Source: Synergistales bacterium 58_81 (GTDB taxonomy: Bacteria; Synergistota; Synergistia; Synergistales; Thermovirgaceae). From it: a DNA stretch of 40,354 nucleotides. A model generated the notes under the pieces. The model had not been told where the DNA came from. It did not search any database and saw only the letters and a list, made by a program, of their open reading frames with translations. This document shows, piece after piece, positions 32,485 through 40,354 of the stretch. The number at the start of each line of letters is the position of its first letter. Position 1 is the first letter of the stretch. A program made the position numbers and the translations under genes. The stretch covers positions 1 through 40,354 of the forward strand of contig LGGV01000004.1 in the NCBI GenBank assembly GCA_001509095.1, read 5' to 3'.

Positions 32485-32515
32485 TTGCGTTCCCCCCCTT
32501 CTCTCTCACTCAGGG

Positions 32516-32857
32516 TTATCCCGGCGGCCACTGGAATATCCGTCCGGCGAGCAGGTGGACATGAAGATGGTACACTGTCTGTCCGGCTCCTGCTCCACAG
32601 TTGACCACCAGACGATACCCGCCTGCGCAAAGGCCCATATCGCGGGCGACCCTGACGGCCGCGTTCATTACCGAGGACCATACCGAAGGATCTTCGACCT
32701 CATCGGCGGATCCGAGGTGCTGCCTGGGTATCACCAGAAGATGTACCGGTGCTCTGGGGTGGATATCGCGTATTACGATAACATCGGGATCGCTGTAAAC
32801 GATATCCGCCCTTTCGCTCCCTTCGGCGATCCTGCAGAAAAGACAGTCGCGGCTCAA
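32516..32857 (-). CDS. HIT-family nucleotide-binding protein (HinT-like)
   Basis: A 113-residue histidine-triad hydrolase. CLFCRIAEG at the start has the CxxC typical of HinT-like members. VHLLVIPRQHLGSADEV follows, and the catalytic triad is HLHVHLLAG near residues 97-105. These proteins hydrolyse nucleoside phosphoramidates or acyl-adenylates. Start is TTG at 32857 with GGGGAG 8 bp upstream; no ATG is available. It leads rpsU-yqeY from its own extended -10 promoter. Confidence 0.93.
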   Translation of the reverse strand: MSRDCLFCRIAEGSERADIVYSDPDVIVIRDIHPRAPVHLLVIPRQHLGSADEVEDPSVWSSVMNAAVRVARDMGLCAGGYRLVVNCGAGAGQTVYHLHVHLLAGRIFQWPPG

Positions 32858-32965
32858 ATGATCAGCTCCCCGCTTACAGAGCGTCCGTCACCTTGATGCC
32901 AAACGGCCGGGCCCAGGGGCTTCCGCCCCACCTTGCGAAAGGGACACGGCAATATCTGGTAGGGA

Positions 32966-32974
32966 ATTATATCA
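32966..32974 (-). promoter_or_regulatory. Extended -10 promoter of HIT-rpsU-yqeY
   Basis: On the minus strand, TGA-TATAAT (TATAAT at 32966-32971) overlaps the mtaB stop codon. No good -35 is seen. The roughly 100-nt leader contains a GGGGC/GCCCC stem capped by a GGAA loop (32916-32929). Confidence 0.6.
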
Positions 32975-34285
32975 CACCATTCCGAGTAGGACCCCTTTTT
33001 TCGAATCATCGGGAACCACCATGGTGATCTCCCCCGGGAGAGCCCCTCCAGAGGCCCTGACACGCAGAAAGTGACCGGAGTGACCTTCGATCACTCCTCC
33101 CTGGCTCTTCTCCACCAGGATCTCCACTGCCTTCCCCACCCATCGGCCGGAATAACGTTCCAGCAGCTCTGAAGCCAATGACAGTGCCTGATCCATCCTT
33201 GAGCGCACCACACCGGCGGGAACAGGACCATCGATAAGTGAGGCAGGTGTGCCCTCCCGCGGGGAGAAAGGAAATACATGGACCTTGCCGGCACTTATCC
33301 TCTCGAGCATCTCCATAGTGGAACGGAAGGCCTTATCGGTCTCACCCGGGAAACCCACTATGATATCTGTGCTCAGGTGAAGGTCCTCTCCAAGGAAATT
33401 CCTTGCCCGTTCAACCAGTGCCTCGAACTCTCCCGGTGTGTATCCACGGCCCATTCTGTCCAGAATGTCCGTATCGCCGCTCTGGAGCGGGATGTGAAGG
33501 TGGGGGCAGAATTGAGGAGTATCGGCCAGAGCTTCAAGGAGATCTTCGGTCAGCCAGAAGGGCTCCAGGGATCCGAACCGGACTCTCTCGATCCCTTCCA
33601 CTTGCCCGGTACGCCTGACGATCTCACCTAGTGGGAACCCTGAGACCCTGCCGAACATACCCAGGTTGGTCCCCGTGAAGACGACTTCCCTGCACCCCGA
33701 AGATGCGAGCATGCTCACCTCCTGGAGGATCTCCCCTGGATCCCTCTCGACCGGCATTCCCCTCAGCTCCGGGATGAGGCAGTAGGTACATCTATGATCG
33801 CAGCCATCCTGGATCTTTACGAAGGCCCTGGTCCGGTTCCTCCGTTCAGATAGACTAAGATGGTCCCACTCGTGGTTCTTCTGCACATCGACCCTTTCGA
33901 GGCGGATTCCCCCCCGGGGCCTCCCATGTTCCATCATCTCTGCCACTATCCCCGGGATCCTGGACTTGAGCCTGTTCCCTACCAGGCAGTCCACCCCAAG
34001 GTCCCGGGCCTCCTCCGGAGAGATCCTCTGGGCCCAGCAACCGGCGGCAATGATCATACCATCGGGGTTCTGCCTTCGAAGCCTTCTCAGGATCTGTCTG
34101 CACTTCCTGTCCGCCTCGGAGGTAACGGAACAGGTAACGACGACGGCTGCATCGAACACTTCCTCCTCCGAGAGGATGGCGCCAGCCTCCGTGAAGTAAC
34201 AGCCCAGGGCTTCAGATTCGAACAGGTTGGTGCGGCAGCCCATGGGAAGTATCCGTACCCTTATTCCCCTGAGGCGGTCATACAT
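32972..34285 (-). CDS. mtaB: tRNA t6A37 methylthiotransferase MtaB
   Basis: A 437-residue radical SAM enzyme converting t6A to ms2t6A at tRNA position 37. The N-terminal UPF0004 domain holds the auxiliary cluster cysteines C17 (MGCRTN), C52 (TCSVTSEAD) and C83 (AGCWAQ). The radical SAM motif is C161-x3-C165-x2-C168. HLHIPLQSGDTDILDRMGRGYT is typical, and a C-terminal TRAM domain follows (about 365-425). The ATG at 34285 is preferred to one two codons earlier, because GGAG lies 6 bp before it and abuts the earlier one. It overlaps the end of rsmE. MCRTNxxES near the start favours MtaB over MiaB or RimO. Confidence 0.94.
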   Translation of the reverse strand: MYDRLRGIRVRILPMGCRTNLFESEALGCYFTEAGAILSEEEVFDAAVVVTCSVTSEADRKCRQILRRLRRQNPDGMIIAAGCWAQRISPEEARDLGVDCLVGNRLKSRIPGIVAEMMEHGRPRGGIRLERVDVQKNHEWDHLSLSERRNRTRAFVKIQDGCDHRCTYCLIPELRGMPVERDPGEILQEVSMLASSGCREVVFTGTNLGMFGRVSGFPLGEIVRRTGQVEGIERVRFGSLEPFWLTEDLLEALADTPQFCPHLHIPLQSGDTDILDRMGRGYTPGEFEALVERARNFLGEDLHLSTDIIVGFPGETDKAFRSTMEMLERISAGKVHVFPFSPREGTPASLIDGPVPAGVVRSRMDQALSLASELLERYSGRWVGKAVEILVEKSQGGVIEGHSGHFLRVRASGGALPGEITMVVPDDSKKGVLLGMV

Positions 34286-35003
34286 TGACATCTCCGTCCA
34301 ACATCATTGTCAGCACGCCCACTGCAACGACCCCGGCTGTGTGGGACCTCATCACCCTGGGACCCAGGCTGACCCTGCTGAAGCCATCTCTCTCCAGTTC
34401 GTCCAGCTCTTCTCCGGTCCAGTCCCCTTCGGGTCCGACGGCCACCGCCGCCCCGAAACGGGGTCGTGATGTCAGAATGGTCGGGGCCGGGCCCGTGACT
34501 GCCACGAATCTGTAAGAAGGCAATTCAAGAGAGGGGATGGACGATACGGGGATCGGATCGAGGATCTCCGGGGGATCGGCGCGACCGCACTGCTTGGTGG
34601 CCTCCATGGCTATTTTTCTCCAACGCTCCATTCTGGAGCGGATCTTTCCAGGAGGTATGTTCACCACCGACCTGATACACAACAGGGGGACCAGGACCGA
34701 GACGCCTGTCTCCACGGACTGTGCCACGAGCCTGTCAAAGGGATCACCTTTAAGAAGTCCCGCCAGTAACCATATCTCATTTCCCGAGCCCTCAGGACTC
34801 TCCGAGACAACTACCCCTCTTGCACCTTCCGACGAAAGATCCAGTCTCATCAGGATCTTTCTTCCAGGGAGCAGCCCCTCGAACAGGTCCCCATCGCGGC
34901 AACGCCTTACCGAGATGAGATGGTGACCCTCTCCGGGATCGAGGATCCAGGCGCTGTCACTCTCCTGAATCGACGACTCCAGCCTTACGCGAGGAAGCGA
35001 CAC
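34278..35003 (-). CDS. rsmE: 16S rRNA m3U1498 methyltransferase RsmE
   Basis: A 241-residue SPOUT-class methyltransferase. A PUA-like N-terminal domain with GEGHHLISVRRCRDGDLFEG is followed by the knotted domain with AMEATKQCGRADPPEI, AVGPEGDWTGEELDEL and VSLGPRVMRSHTAGVVA. The last block usually reads LRTETA, so the SHTA form is a small variation. The start is placed at GTG 35003, giving normal length; the frame is open to 35048 inside prmA. It overlaps prmA by 47 bp and mtaB by 8 bp, in the usual prmA-rsmE-mtaB order. Confidence 0.92.
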   Translation of the reverse strand: MSLPRVRLESSIQESDSAWILDPGEGHHLISVRRCRDGDLFEGLLPGRKILMRLDLSSEGARGVVVSESPEGSGNEIWLLAGLLKGDPFDRLVAQSVETGVSVLVPLLCIRSVVNIPPGKIRSRMERWRKIAMEATKQCGRADPPEILDPIPVSSIPSLELPSYRFVAVTGPAPTILTSRPRFGAAVAVGPEGDWTGEELDELERDGFSRVSLGPRVMRSHTAGVVAVGVLTMMLDGDVNV

Positions 35004-35844
35004 CCCACCAATCCCCCTTCCTGATCTCCCTTGTCGGCGTGAGACCACCCAAGGGCAACATCTCCAGGAATCTGTCCCTTTCCTTCAGGGTAAGACCGGA
35101 GAAGACAGCCAGGCCCTCCTCTGTCAGAAGTACCGGTATCTCCGGTATCATCGATACCAGGGGGTCGAAAACGATATTTGCGCAGACGAGGTCCGCCTTT
35201 CCATGGATCCCTTCAAGGAGGTCTCCCGTACGGATATCCACCGCCCCTTCAGGTATGCCGTTCAGACGCAGGTTCTCCCTGATCTCGGGGATGATGGCCG
35301 GATCGTTGTCCGTGGCGATGACGCCGGATGCCCCCATCCTTATTGAGGCCACGGCAAGGATCCCCGACCCGGTACCGACATCTATGACCTTCATGCCCGG
35401 TTTGACAGTATGCTCCAGTAGTTCAAGGGCTATCTGGGTACTCTCGTGGTAGCCAGTTCCGAAAGCGCTTCCTGGATAGATGTAAAGAGGTGTTCTGCCT
35501 TCAGGCTCCTTCCCCTTATGCCAGGGAGCCATCACAACGAACCTGCCGCCAACCCCCAGGGGGGGGAAGGCATCCTTCCATGCGGTGTGCCATTGGCGGT
35601 TCTCTATCCGCCCCATATCAACGATCCTGACACCCGGCCAGGGAGTAATTACGTCCTGGACCCTTCCGATCCAGAACCCCAGGTCCCTGGTGCTACGGAA
35701 ATAGGCTTTAAGTGCTATCCCGCCCGGGAGTTCCATGATCTCAGAGCCGATACTTCCCGAGAGATCGGCCAGAGCGGACAGATCCTCTTCGTTGCCGTCC
35801 TGACCTTCGAGCGTTATATACCACCAGAACCCTTCTTCGCTCAT
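34957..35844 (-). CDS. prmA: Ribosomal protein L11 methyltransferase
   Basis: A 295-residue SAM-dependent methyltransferase modifying ribosomal protein L11. After an N-terminal substrate-recognition domain, the catalytic domain shows PGSAFGTGYHESTQ (family: FGTGTH), VIDVGTGSGILAVAS (motif I), ATDNDP and NIVFDPLVSMIPE. The ATG at 35844 overlaps the dnaJ stop (ATGA), with GGAGGT about 10 bp upstream; this fits better than the GTG four codons earlier, which abuts that site. It follows dnaJ directly, as in many Gram-positive and related genomes. Confidence 0.94.
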   Translation of the reverse strand: MSEEGFWWYITLEGQDGNEEDLSALADLSGSIGSEIMELPGGIALKAYFRSTRDLGFWIGRVQDVITPWPGVRIVDMGRIENRQWHTAWKDAFPPLGVGGRFVVMAPWHKGKEPEGRTPLYIYPGSAFGTGYHESTQIALELLEHTVKPGMKVIDVGTGSGILAVASIRMGASGVIATDNDPAIIPEIRENLRLNGIPEGAVDIRTGDLLEGIHGKADLVCANIVFDPLVSMIPEIPVLLTEEGLAVFSGLTLKERDRFLEMLPLGGLTPTREIRKGDWWGVASSRKAGVVDSGE

Positions 35845-36899
35845 GACCTTGAACACCTCCGGTTTTTCGGCTCTAAAAGAAAAGGGAGGCCGCCCGCCTC
35901 CCTAACAACATGGACGAAAAGGTCTCCCCTTCCTGAACCCCTGAGGCGAGGCATGCCTTTGCCCTTTACTCTGAAGGTCTTTCCCCCCGGGGTACCCGGG
36001 GGGATCTCGATCCTGTCTGTCCCATCAAGAGTCGGGATCTCAACTGAAGCTCCGAGCACGACCTGGGGGTACTTGAGATCAAGCCTGGTGTGCAGATCGT
36101 CCCTGTCCCTTTCGAAGAGGGGGTGGCTTTCGACCTTTATGGAGATGAAAAGATCCCCCGGAGGACCTCCCTGGGATCCCTCCATGCCCTCCCCAGCCAC
36201 ACGGAGCCTGGTCCCGGAATCCACTCCCGGCGGTATCCTGACCTCAACGGTGTGCCTGGTCCTGACCCGGCCGGATCCACCGCAGTTGGCGCAACGGACA
36301 TCTATCTTCTTCCCTGAGCCATTGCAGTCCCGGCATTGGGAGACACTTACGAAGGTCCCGAAGGGTGTTCTCTGCTGGACCTCCACCTGACCTGATCCAC
36401 GGCAGCTGGGGCAGGTCCTGACCTCCGAACCCGGTTCGTTACCTGATCCTCCGCAACGTCCGCAGGTCTCCTGCCTGGGTACAGACACCTCCCTTGTCAC
36501 CCCACTGAAGGCATCTTCAAGGGATATTGACAGGGGCACCTCTATGTTCTCGCCCCTGACAGGCCCCCTGGAGGGGTTGCCTGCGCCGCCAAAAAAGCTG
36601 TCGAAAATATCCCCGAAAATATCCCCGAAGGGTCCGAACCCTCCGAAGGGAGTCCCTCCGTGAGGTGCCTCACCCAGGGTCCCGTACTGGTCATAGGCAG
36701 CTCTCTTCTGGGGATCCTGGAGTATCTCGTAAGCAAGATTGATCTTCTTGAACCTCTCCGCAGCCTCGGCGTCGCCGGGATTGGCATCGGGGTGATACTT
36801 CCTGACCAGTTTCCTGTAGGCCTTCCTGATCTCCTCCTGTGTGGCCTCCCGGGAGATCCCGAGGGTCGCGTACAGGTCCCGGCTATCCTCAGAGGGCAC
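35841..36899 (-). CDS. dnaJ: Chaperone protein DnaJ (short C-terminus)
   Basis: A 352-residue type I J-protein, cochaperone of DnaK. The J domain (about 7-73) has the HPD motif in RKYHPDANPGD. A Gly/Phe-rich linker follows (about 78-108). Four zinc-binding repeats are intact: CGRCGGSG, CPSCRGSG, CRDCNGSG and CANCGGSG. The substrate-binding C-domains reach GDLFVHVV, but the usual last strand and helix (around VPKKLS) are missing. They are replaced by a short tail ending RRCSRS, making the protein about 20-30 residues shorter than usual. Start is GTG with GGGAG upstream, 13 bp after dnaK. Confidence 0.95.
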   Translation of the reverse strand: MPSEDSRDLYATLGISREATQEEIRKAYRKLVRKYHPDANPGDAEAAERFKKINLAYEILQDPQKRAAYDQYGTLGEAPHGGTPFGGFGPFGDIFGDIFDSFFGGAGNPSRGPVRGENIEVPLSISLEDAFSGVTREVSVPRQETCGRCGGSGNEPGSEVRTCPSCRGSGQVEVQQRTPFGTFVSVSQCRDCNGSGKKIDVRCANCGGSGRVRTRHTVEVRIPPGVDSGTRLRVAGEGMEGSQGGPPGDLFISIKVESHPLFERDRDDLHTRLDLKYPQVVLGASVEIPTLDGTDRIEIPPGTPGGKTFRVKGKGMPRLRGSGRGDLFVHVVREAGGLPFLLEPKNRRCSRS

Positions 36900-36912
36900 T
36901 GGGCTTCACTCC

Positions 36913-38739
36913 CTAGGACTTCCCGTTCTCTTCGAACTCAGCATCAACGGTTTCGCCGTCTGCGTTCTCCGCTGGCTTTTCCGGACCGGCCCCCGGTTGA
37001 CCGGCATCTTGTCCGTAAAGCCGGGAGGACATTTCGTGGAGGCTTTTGGTCAGCTTTCCACAGACTTTGCGGATCTCTCCAGGATCCTCCCCTGCCAGGG
37101 CACTGCGGACTTCCTCGATCTCACCCTGTATAGTGGCCCTCTCGGTGTCGGTTACCTTTTCGCCAAGATCCACCAACATCTTCTCGGTGCTGTAGATCAG
37201 GGAGTCTGCTTCGTTCCTGGCATCGACCAGTTCTTTCTTCTTCCTGTCGCTCTCCAGGTTTTCCTCGGCCGCACGGCGCATCTTTTCGATCTCCGCCTCG
37301 GTGAGCCTGGAGGACTGGATGGTCACATGCTGCTCCCTGGAAGTCCCCTTGTCCTTGGCTCTCACATTGAGGATGCCATTGACATCTATGTCGAAGGTGA
37401 CCTCAATCTGAGGCACCCCCCTGGGCGCAGGGGGGATCCCGTCGAGGAAGAATTTCCCCAGGGTAACGTTGTCCGCCGCCATGGCCCGTTCCCCCTGAAG
37501 GACATGGATCTCCACCTGGGGCTGATTGTCCGAAGCGGTCGAGAAGATCTGGCTCTTGGACACCGGGATAGCTGTATTACGGTCTATGATCTTGGTGAAG
37601 ACACCGCCCAGGGTCTCTATTCCAAGCGACAGGGGCGTTACGTCCACCAGTATTATGTCCTTGTGCTCCCCGGTGAGTATTGCGCCCTGGATCGCCGCTC
37701 CTACGGCAACGCACTCGTCGGGGTTGATCCCCTTTGTGGGCTCCTTACCGAGGAGCTCCACTATCTTCCTCTGGACCATAGGCATCCTGGTGGCACCGCC
37801 GACTAGGAGGACCTTGTCGATCTCCTCCCTGGTAAGCCCCGAATCGTTCAACGCCCTTCTGGTAGGCTCCACCACCCTCTCAAGCAGAGGACGGGTTATC
37901 TCCTCGAAACGCGCCCTGGTAAGGGACATCTCAAGGTGCTTGGGCCCGCTGCTGTCAGCGGTAATGAAAGGAAGCGATATGGATGTCTCCGACAAGGTAG
38001 AGAGCTCGATCTTCGCCTTTTCGGCGGCCTCGCGAAGGCGCTGAAGGGCCATCCTGTCCCTTGAGAGGTCGATCCCCTCGTTCTTCTGGAATTCGGACAC
38101 CATAAGGTCTACTATCTTCTGGTCCCAGTCGTCCCCACCAAGAAGGTTGTCCCCCGAGGTGGCAAGTACCTCGATAACTCCGTCCTCGATCCCGACGTCA
38201 AGGACCGATACGTCGAAGGTCCCTCCTCCCAGGTCGAAGACGAGTATCTTGTTCTCACCGCCCTTGTCCATCCCGTAGGCCAGGGCCGCAGCGGTAGGTT
38301 CGTTGATTATCCTGAGGACCTCCAGGCCTGCGATCTTTCCGGCATCCTTGGTAGCCTGCCGCTGGGCATCGGTGAAATAGGCAGGTACGGTTATTACCGC
38401 CTGTCCGACCTTCTCACCCAGGTATTCCTCGGCATCACGCCTGAGCTTCTGCAGGATCATCGCCGATATCTGCTGCGGGCTCTGTGAGACTCCGTCGATA
38501 TCTATCCTGTAGTCGGAGCCCATCTTCCTTTTGATAGAGGAGATGGTCCTCTCCGGGTTGACGATGGCCTGCCTCTTGGCAAGCTGGCCGACCAGCCTGT
38601 CCTTGTCCTTTGTGAATGCCACCACCGATGGGGTCGTCCTTGAACCCTCGGCGTTGGTAATGACCGTAATATGGTCGCCCTCCTTGACAGCCACACAGCT
38701 GTTGGTCGTTCCAAGATCGATGCCTATTACCTTCCCCAT
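36913..38739 (-). CDS. dnaK: Chaperone protein DnaK (Hsp70)
   Basis: A 608-residue Hsp70. The ATPase domain begins [17 protein letters not shown] and includes [32 protein letters not shown] and [14 protein letters not shown]. The interdomain linker and substrate-binding domain contain [16 protein letters not shown] and [19 protein letters not shown]. The helical lid ends in the acidic tail [11 protein letters not shown]. It works with DnaJ and GrpE encoded on either side. The 57-bp gap to grpE holds no clear promoter or terminator, so transcription probably runs from the CIRCE-controlled promoter. Confidence 0.98.
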   Translation of the reverse strand: MGKVIGIDLGTTNSCVAVKEGDHITVITNAEGSRTTPSVVAFTKDKDRLVGQLAKRQAIVNPERTISSIKRKMGSDYRIDIDGVSQSPQQISAMILQKLRRDAEEYLGEKVGQAVITVPAYFTDAQRQATKDAGKIAGLEVLRIINEPTAAALAYGMDKGGENKILVFDLGGGTFDVSVLDVGIEDGVIEVLATSGDNLLGGDDWDQKIVDLMVSEFQKNEGIDLSRDRMALQRLREAAEKAKIELSTLSETSISLPFITADSSGPKHLEMSLTRARFEEITRPLLERVVEPTRRALNDSGLTREEIDKVLLVGGATRMPMVQRKIVELLGKEPTKGINPDECVAVGAAIQGAILTGEHKDIILVDVTPLSLGIETLGGVFTKIIDRNTAIPVSKSQIFSTASDNQPQVEIHVLQGERAMAADNVTLGKFFLDGIPPAPRGVPQIEVTFDIDVNGILNVRAKDKGTSREQHVTIQSSRLTEAEIEKMRRAAEENLESDRKKKELVDARNEADSLIYSTEKMLVDLGEKVTDTERATIQGEIEEVRSALAGEDPGEIRKVCGKLTKSLHEMSSRLYGQDAGQPGAGPEKPAENADGETVDAEFEENGKS

Positions 38740-38796
38740 TAACTATTCACCCCGCATGGATTTTATAGTGAAGCCCCCTTGATGAACGTTGACGCC

Positions 38797-39432
38797 TCAG
38801 GCGGTTCTCCTGGCAACCCTTACCCTGGCGGCCCTGAGGACCTTACCGGCAATTGTGTACCCCGGCTGGATCTCCTCGGTCACAGTCCCGTCCTCTATCC
38901 CCTCTGCGGCCTCCTCCACTGCCACAGCCTCATGTACAGTCGGATCGAAGGGTTTGCCGACGGTCTCTATGGCGGCGACGCCAAGATCCTCAAGGACCGA
39001 AAAGAACTGGTTCCTGACCATCTCGACGCCCCTGAAGAAGGAGACCGTGTCAGACCTGTCGGCCGAAAGAGCCCTGTCCAGGTTGTCGAGGACAGGAATA
39101 AGGGCTGCAGCGGCGCTCTCTCCAGCCACGGTCCTGAGTTTTTCCTGCTCGCGTTCGACCCGCTGGCGAAAGTTGAAGAAGTCGGCCCTGGCTCTCGCTA
39201 TCGCCTCGCGCAGCTCCCTGTTCTCTTCATTCAGACGTTCCGCAAGGGCCTTTGCATCCTCCAGCTCCGAAAGGAGCTCTTCATTATCGGCTGGGGCGCT
39301 CTCTTTTGCCTCTTCCTCAAGGAGCTCATCCAGATCATTATCCCCGCAGTTATCCTCTGGGGACACCCCGGCCTCCCCGCATTTCTTTTCAAAGGGAGCC
39401 CCGGGATCCTTTTTCTCCCCGGATCCGAACAT
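38797..39432 (-). CDS. grpE: Nucleotide exchange factor GrpE
   Basis: A 211-residue GrpE that releases ADP from DnaK. An acidic, low-complexity N-terminus (about 1-45) leads into a long coiled coil (about 50-100, with DFFNFRQRVEREQEK). The beta-rich head includes LIPVLDNLDRAL, GVEMVRNQFFSVLEDLGV, GKPFDPTVHEAV and EIQPGYTIAGKVLRAARVRVA. The ATG directly follows the TAA of the hrcA remnant, so it may depend on translation through that region. Confidence 0.97.
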   Translation of the reverse strand: MFGSGEKKDPGAPFEKKCGEAGVSPEDNCGDNDLDELLEEEAKESAPADNEELLSELEDAKALAERLNEENRELREAIARARADFFNFRQRVEREQEKLRTVAGESAAAALIPVLDNLDRALSADRSDTVSFFRGVEMVRNQFFSVLEDLGVAAIETVGKPFDPTVHEAVAVEEAAEGIEDGTVTEEIQPGYTIAGKVLRAARVRVARRTA

Positions 39433-40294
39433 TTAATGTACCTCCTCTTCGTCGTTCATATTCCCGTTCTTTTCTGCCAGGGTCCCCAGAACCCCTTCAA
39501 GGACCGAGATGGACCTCTCGTAATCCATTCTTACCGGCCCAATGAGACCGACGACCGCCCTCCGGCCGCCGGTGACGGTGGAAGCCATCACTATCGAGCA
39601 GTCCGGCATCTTCAGCTCGGGGTTCTCGTCACCTATGGTCACAGAGAGACCCCTTTCGGTGGAGCAGTTTCGGACCAGCCTTTCTATTGACTCATCCTCC
39701 TCGAGGAGAGCCATGATCGTCTGGAGGCGGCCCAGGTCATTGAAGTCGGGTAGACCGAGGACATTATGTGTTCCGCCTGTGAAGAACTGGAAAGGCTGCT
39801 CCGTTAGCAGGCCGTCCATCTCCTTCAGGGCGGACCGACAACTCTCGAACAAGGATCGTGCCGTGTCCCATGCGCAGGAACTCCACCCGCTGAAGGACCG
39901 TCTCCTGGGCAGGCCCGAGAGCAGCGACCCCAATGTAGCGGGTGATCCTTCCCAGGAGCCTGGTGGCGTAGACCAGGGCTTCCTCAACGTCCCTCCTTCG
40001 TTCACGGAGTTCCCTTATCCAGCCTTCGCTCCCCGAGGGGAAGGGCCTCTGTCTTCTCAGGATCGCATCCACATATACCCGGTATGCTTTTGGAGTCGGG
40101 ATCCTCCCGGCGGAGGTATGGGGCTGGTAGAGATACTCCATCTCCTCCAGGTCGGCCATCTCGTTCCTGATGGTGGCTGCGCTACGGTCTCTCAGGAACT
40201 TTCTTGCGATGGTCCTTGAACCTATGGGTTCACCGGTCCTGATGTACTCGTAGACCACGGCCAAGACCACTTCAAGATGTCTTTCGCTCAACAC
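39433..40294 (-). pseudogene. hrcA: Heat-inducible repressor HrcA, frameshifted with internal deletion
   Basis: HrcA represses CIRCE-controlled chaperone genes. The N-terminal part (GTG 40294, GGGAG about 10 bp upstream) encodes the winged helix: RTGEPIGSRTIARKF, SAATIRNEMADLEEM and SAGRIPTPKAYRVYVD. It runs to GHGTILV and then loses similarity, ending at 39764. The C-terminal part, in the +1 frame, picks up from SLFESCRSALKEM and continues with FTGGTHNVLGLPDFND, IGDENPELKMPDCSIV and GPVRMDYERSISVLE to the stop at 39433. The join is at about 39848-39855. About 55-60 residues of the middle found in other HrcA proteins are absent from both frames. This is either a true pseudogene or an assembly/sequence deletion. 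The open frame upstream to 40336 runs into CIRCE and is not the start. Confidence 0.85.
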
Positions 40295-40323
40295 TTGGAA
40301 GCAACTCCCTGTTTTTTGATTTA

Positions 40324-40350
40324 TTAGCACTCCCATTCATAGAGTGCTAA
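40324..40350. promoter_or_regulatory. CIRCE operator of the hrcA-grpE-dnaK-dnaJ operon
   Basis: TTAGCACTC (40324-40332), a 9-bp spacer and GAGTGCTAA (40342-40350) match the CIRCE consensus exactly. It lies 30 bp upstream of the hrcA start, where HrcA would bind. The promoter itself probably lies partly beyond the window end. Confidence 0.98.
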
Positions 40351-40354
40351 AGGG

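Noticed and set aside
39764-40005. Programmed ribosomal frameshift joining the two hrcA halves
   Set aside because: No slippery heptamer, stem-loop or pseudoknot is evident, and central codons are missing from both frames, which a frameshift alone cannot explain.

Overview
The window is a dense, moderately GC-rich bacterial chromosome segment of mostly housekeeping genes, almost all on the minus strand. Only the FCD-type GntR regulator and the type III glutamine synthetase (about 5.8-8.7 kb) are on the plus strand. Class III (anaerobic) ribonucleotide reductase, tryptophanase, a branched-chain amino acid ABC importer, P-protein-like enzymes and an O-antigen ligase/polymerase-like protein together suggest a strictly anaerobic, amino-acid-fermenting, diderm bacterium. 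Synergistota is my best guess from gene content; this is inference and there is no rRNA in the window to confirm it.

Layout. (1) 16-5705 (-): an apparent operon of two short-chain dehydrogenases, two subunits resembling glycine dehydrogenase (GcvPA/GcvPB) and an AcoX/ATP-NAD-kinase-like protein. It is divergent from a GntR/FCD regulator at 5819-6478. A 26-bp near-perfect palindrome carrying three GTATAC units on a 9-bp period lies between the two, at the predicted start of transcription. Both P-protein-like subunits lack motifs I expect in true glycine dehydrogenase, and no gcvT or gcvH is nearby, so this is the best candidate here for an undescribed pathway. (2) 6609-8720 (+): type III glutamine synthetase. 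(3) 8805-14569 (-): rpsF-ssb-rpsR, then DUF2232-rplI-dnaB-Wzy/ligase, with a TTGCCG-N17-TATAAT promoter and a candidate S6:S18 leader hairpin. (4) 14646-21184 (-): secA, a DUF3857-like secreted protein, argS and an FtsB/DivIC-like protein, from a strong promoter that overlaps the tryptophanase terminator. (5) 21302-22699 (-): tryptophanase. (6) 22847-28213 (-): livK-livH-livM-livG-livF and pgsA, with a terminator-like hairpin in the livK leader. (7) 28423-31708 (-): nrdR-nrdD-nrdG, translationally coupled, with two NrdR-box-like palindromes 30 bp apart. (8) 31836-40350 (-): a CIRCE-controlled heat-shock cluster hrcA-grpE-dnaK-dnaJ-prmA-rsmE-mtaB, followed by HIT-rpsU-yqeY from their own promoter.

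Notable irregularities. hrcA is split over two frames and lacks about 55-60 codons of its middle, with an 8-bp sequence at the junction that reads sensibly in both frames. DnaJ is shortened at the C-terminus. LivK has no lipobox and instead has an N-terminal membrane segment with a Pro/Ala/Glu linker. rpsU (59 aa) was found by direct translation. No tRNA, rRNA, CRISPR array, insertion sequence or phage gene was seen. No gene-free stretch exceeds about 210 bp.
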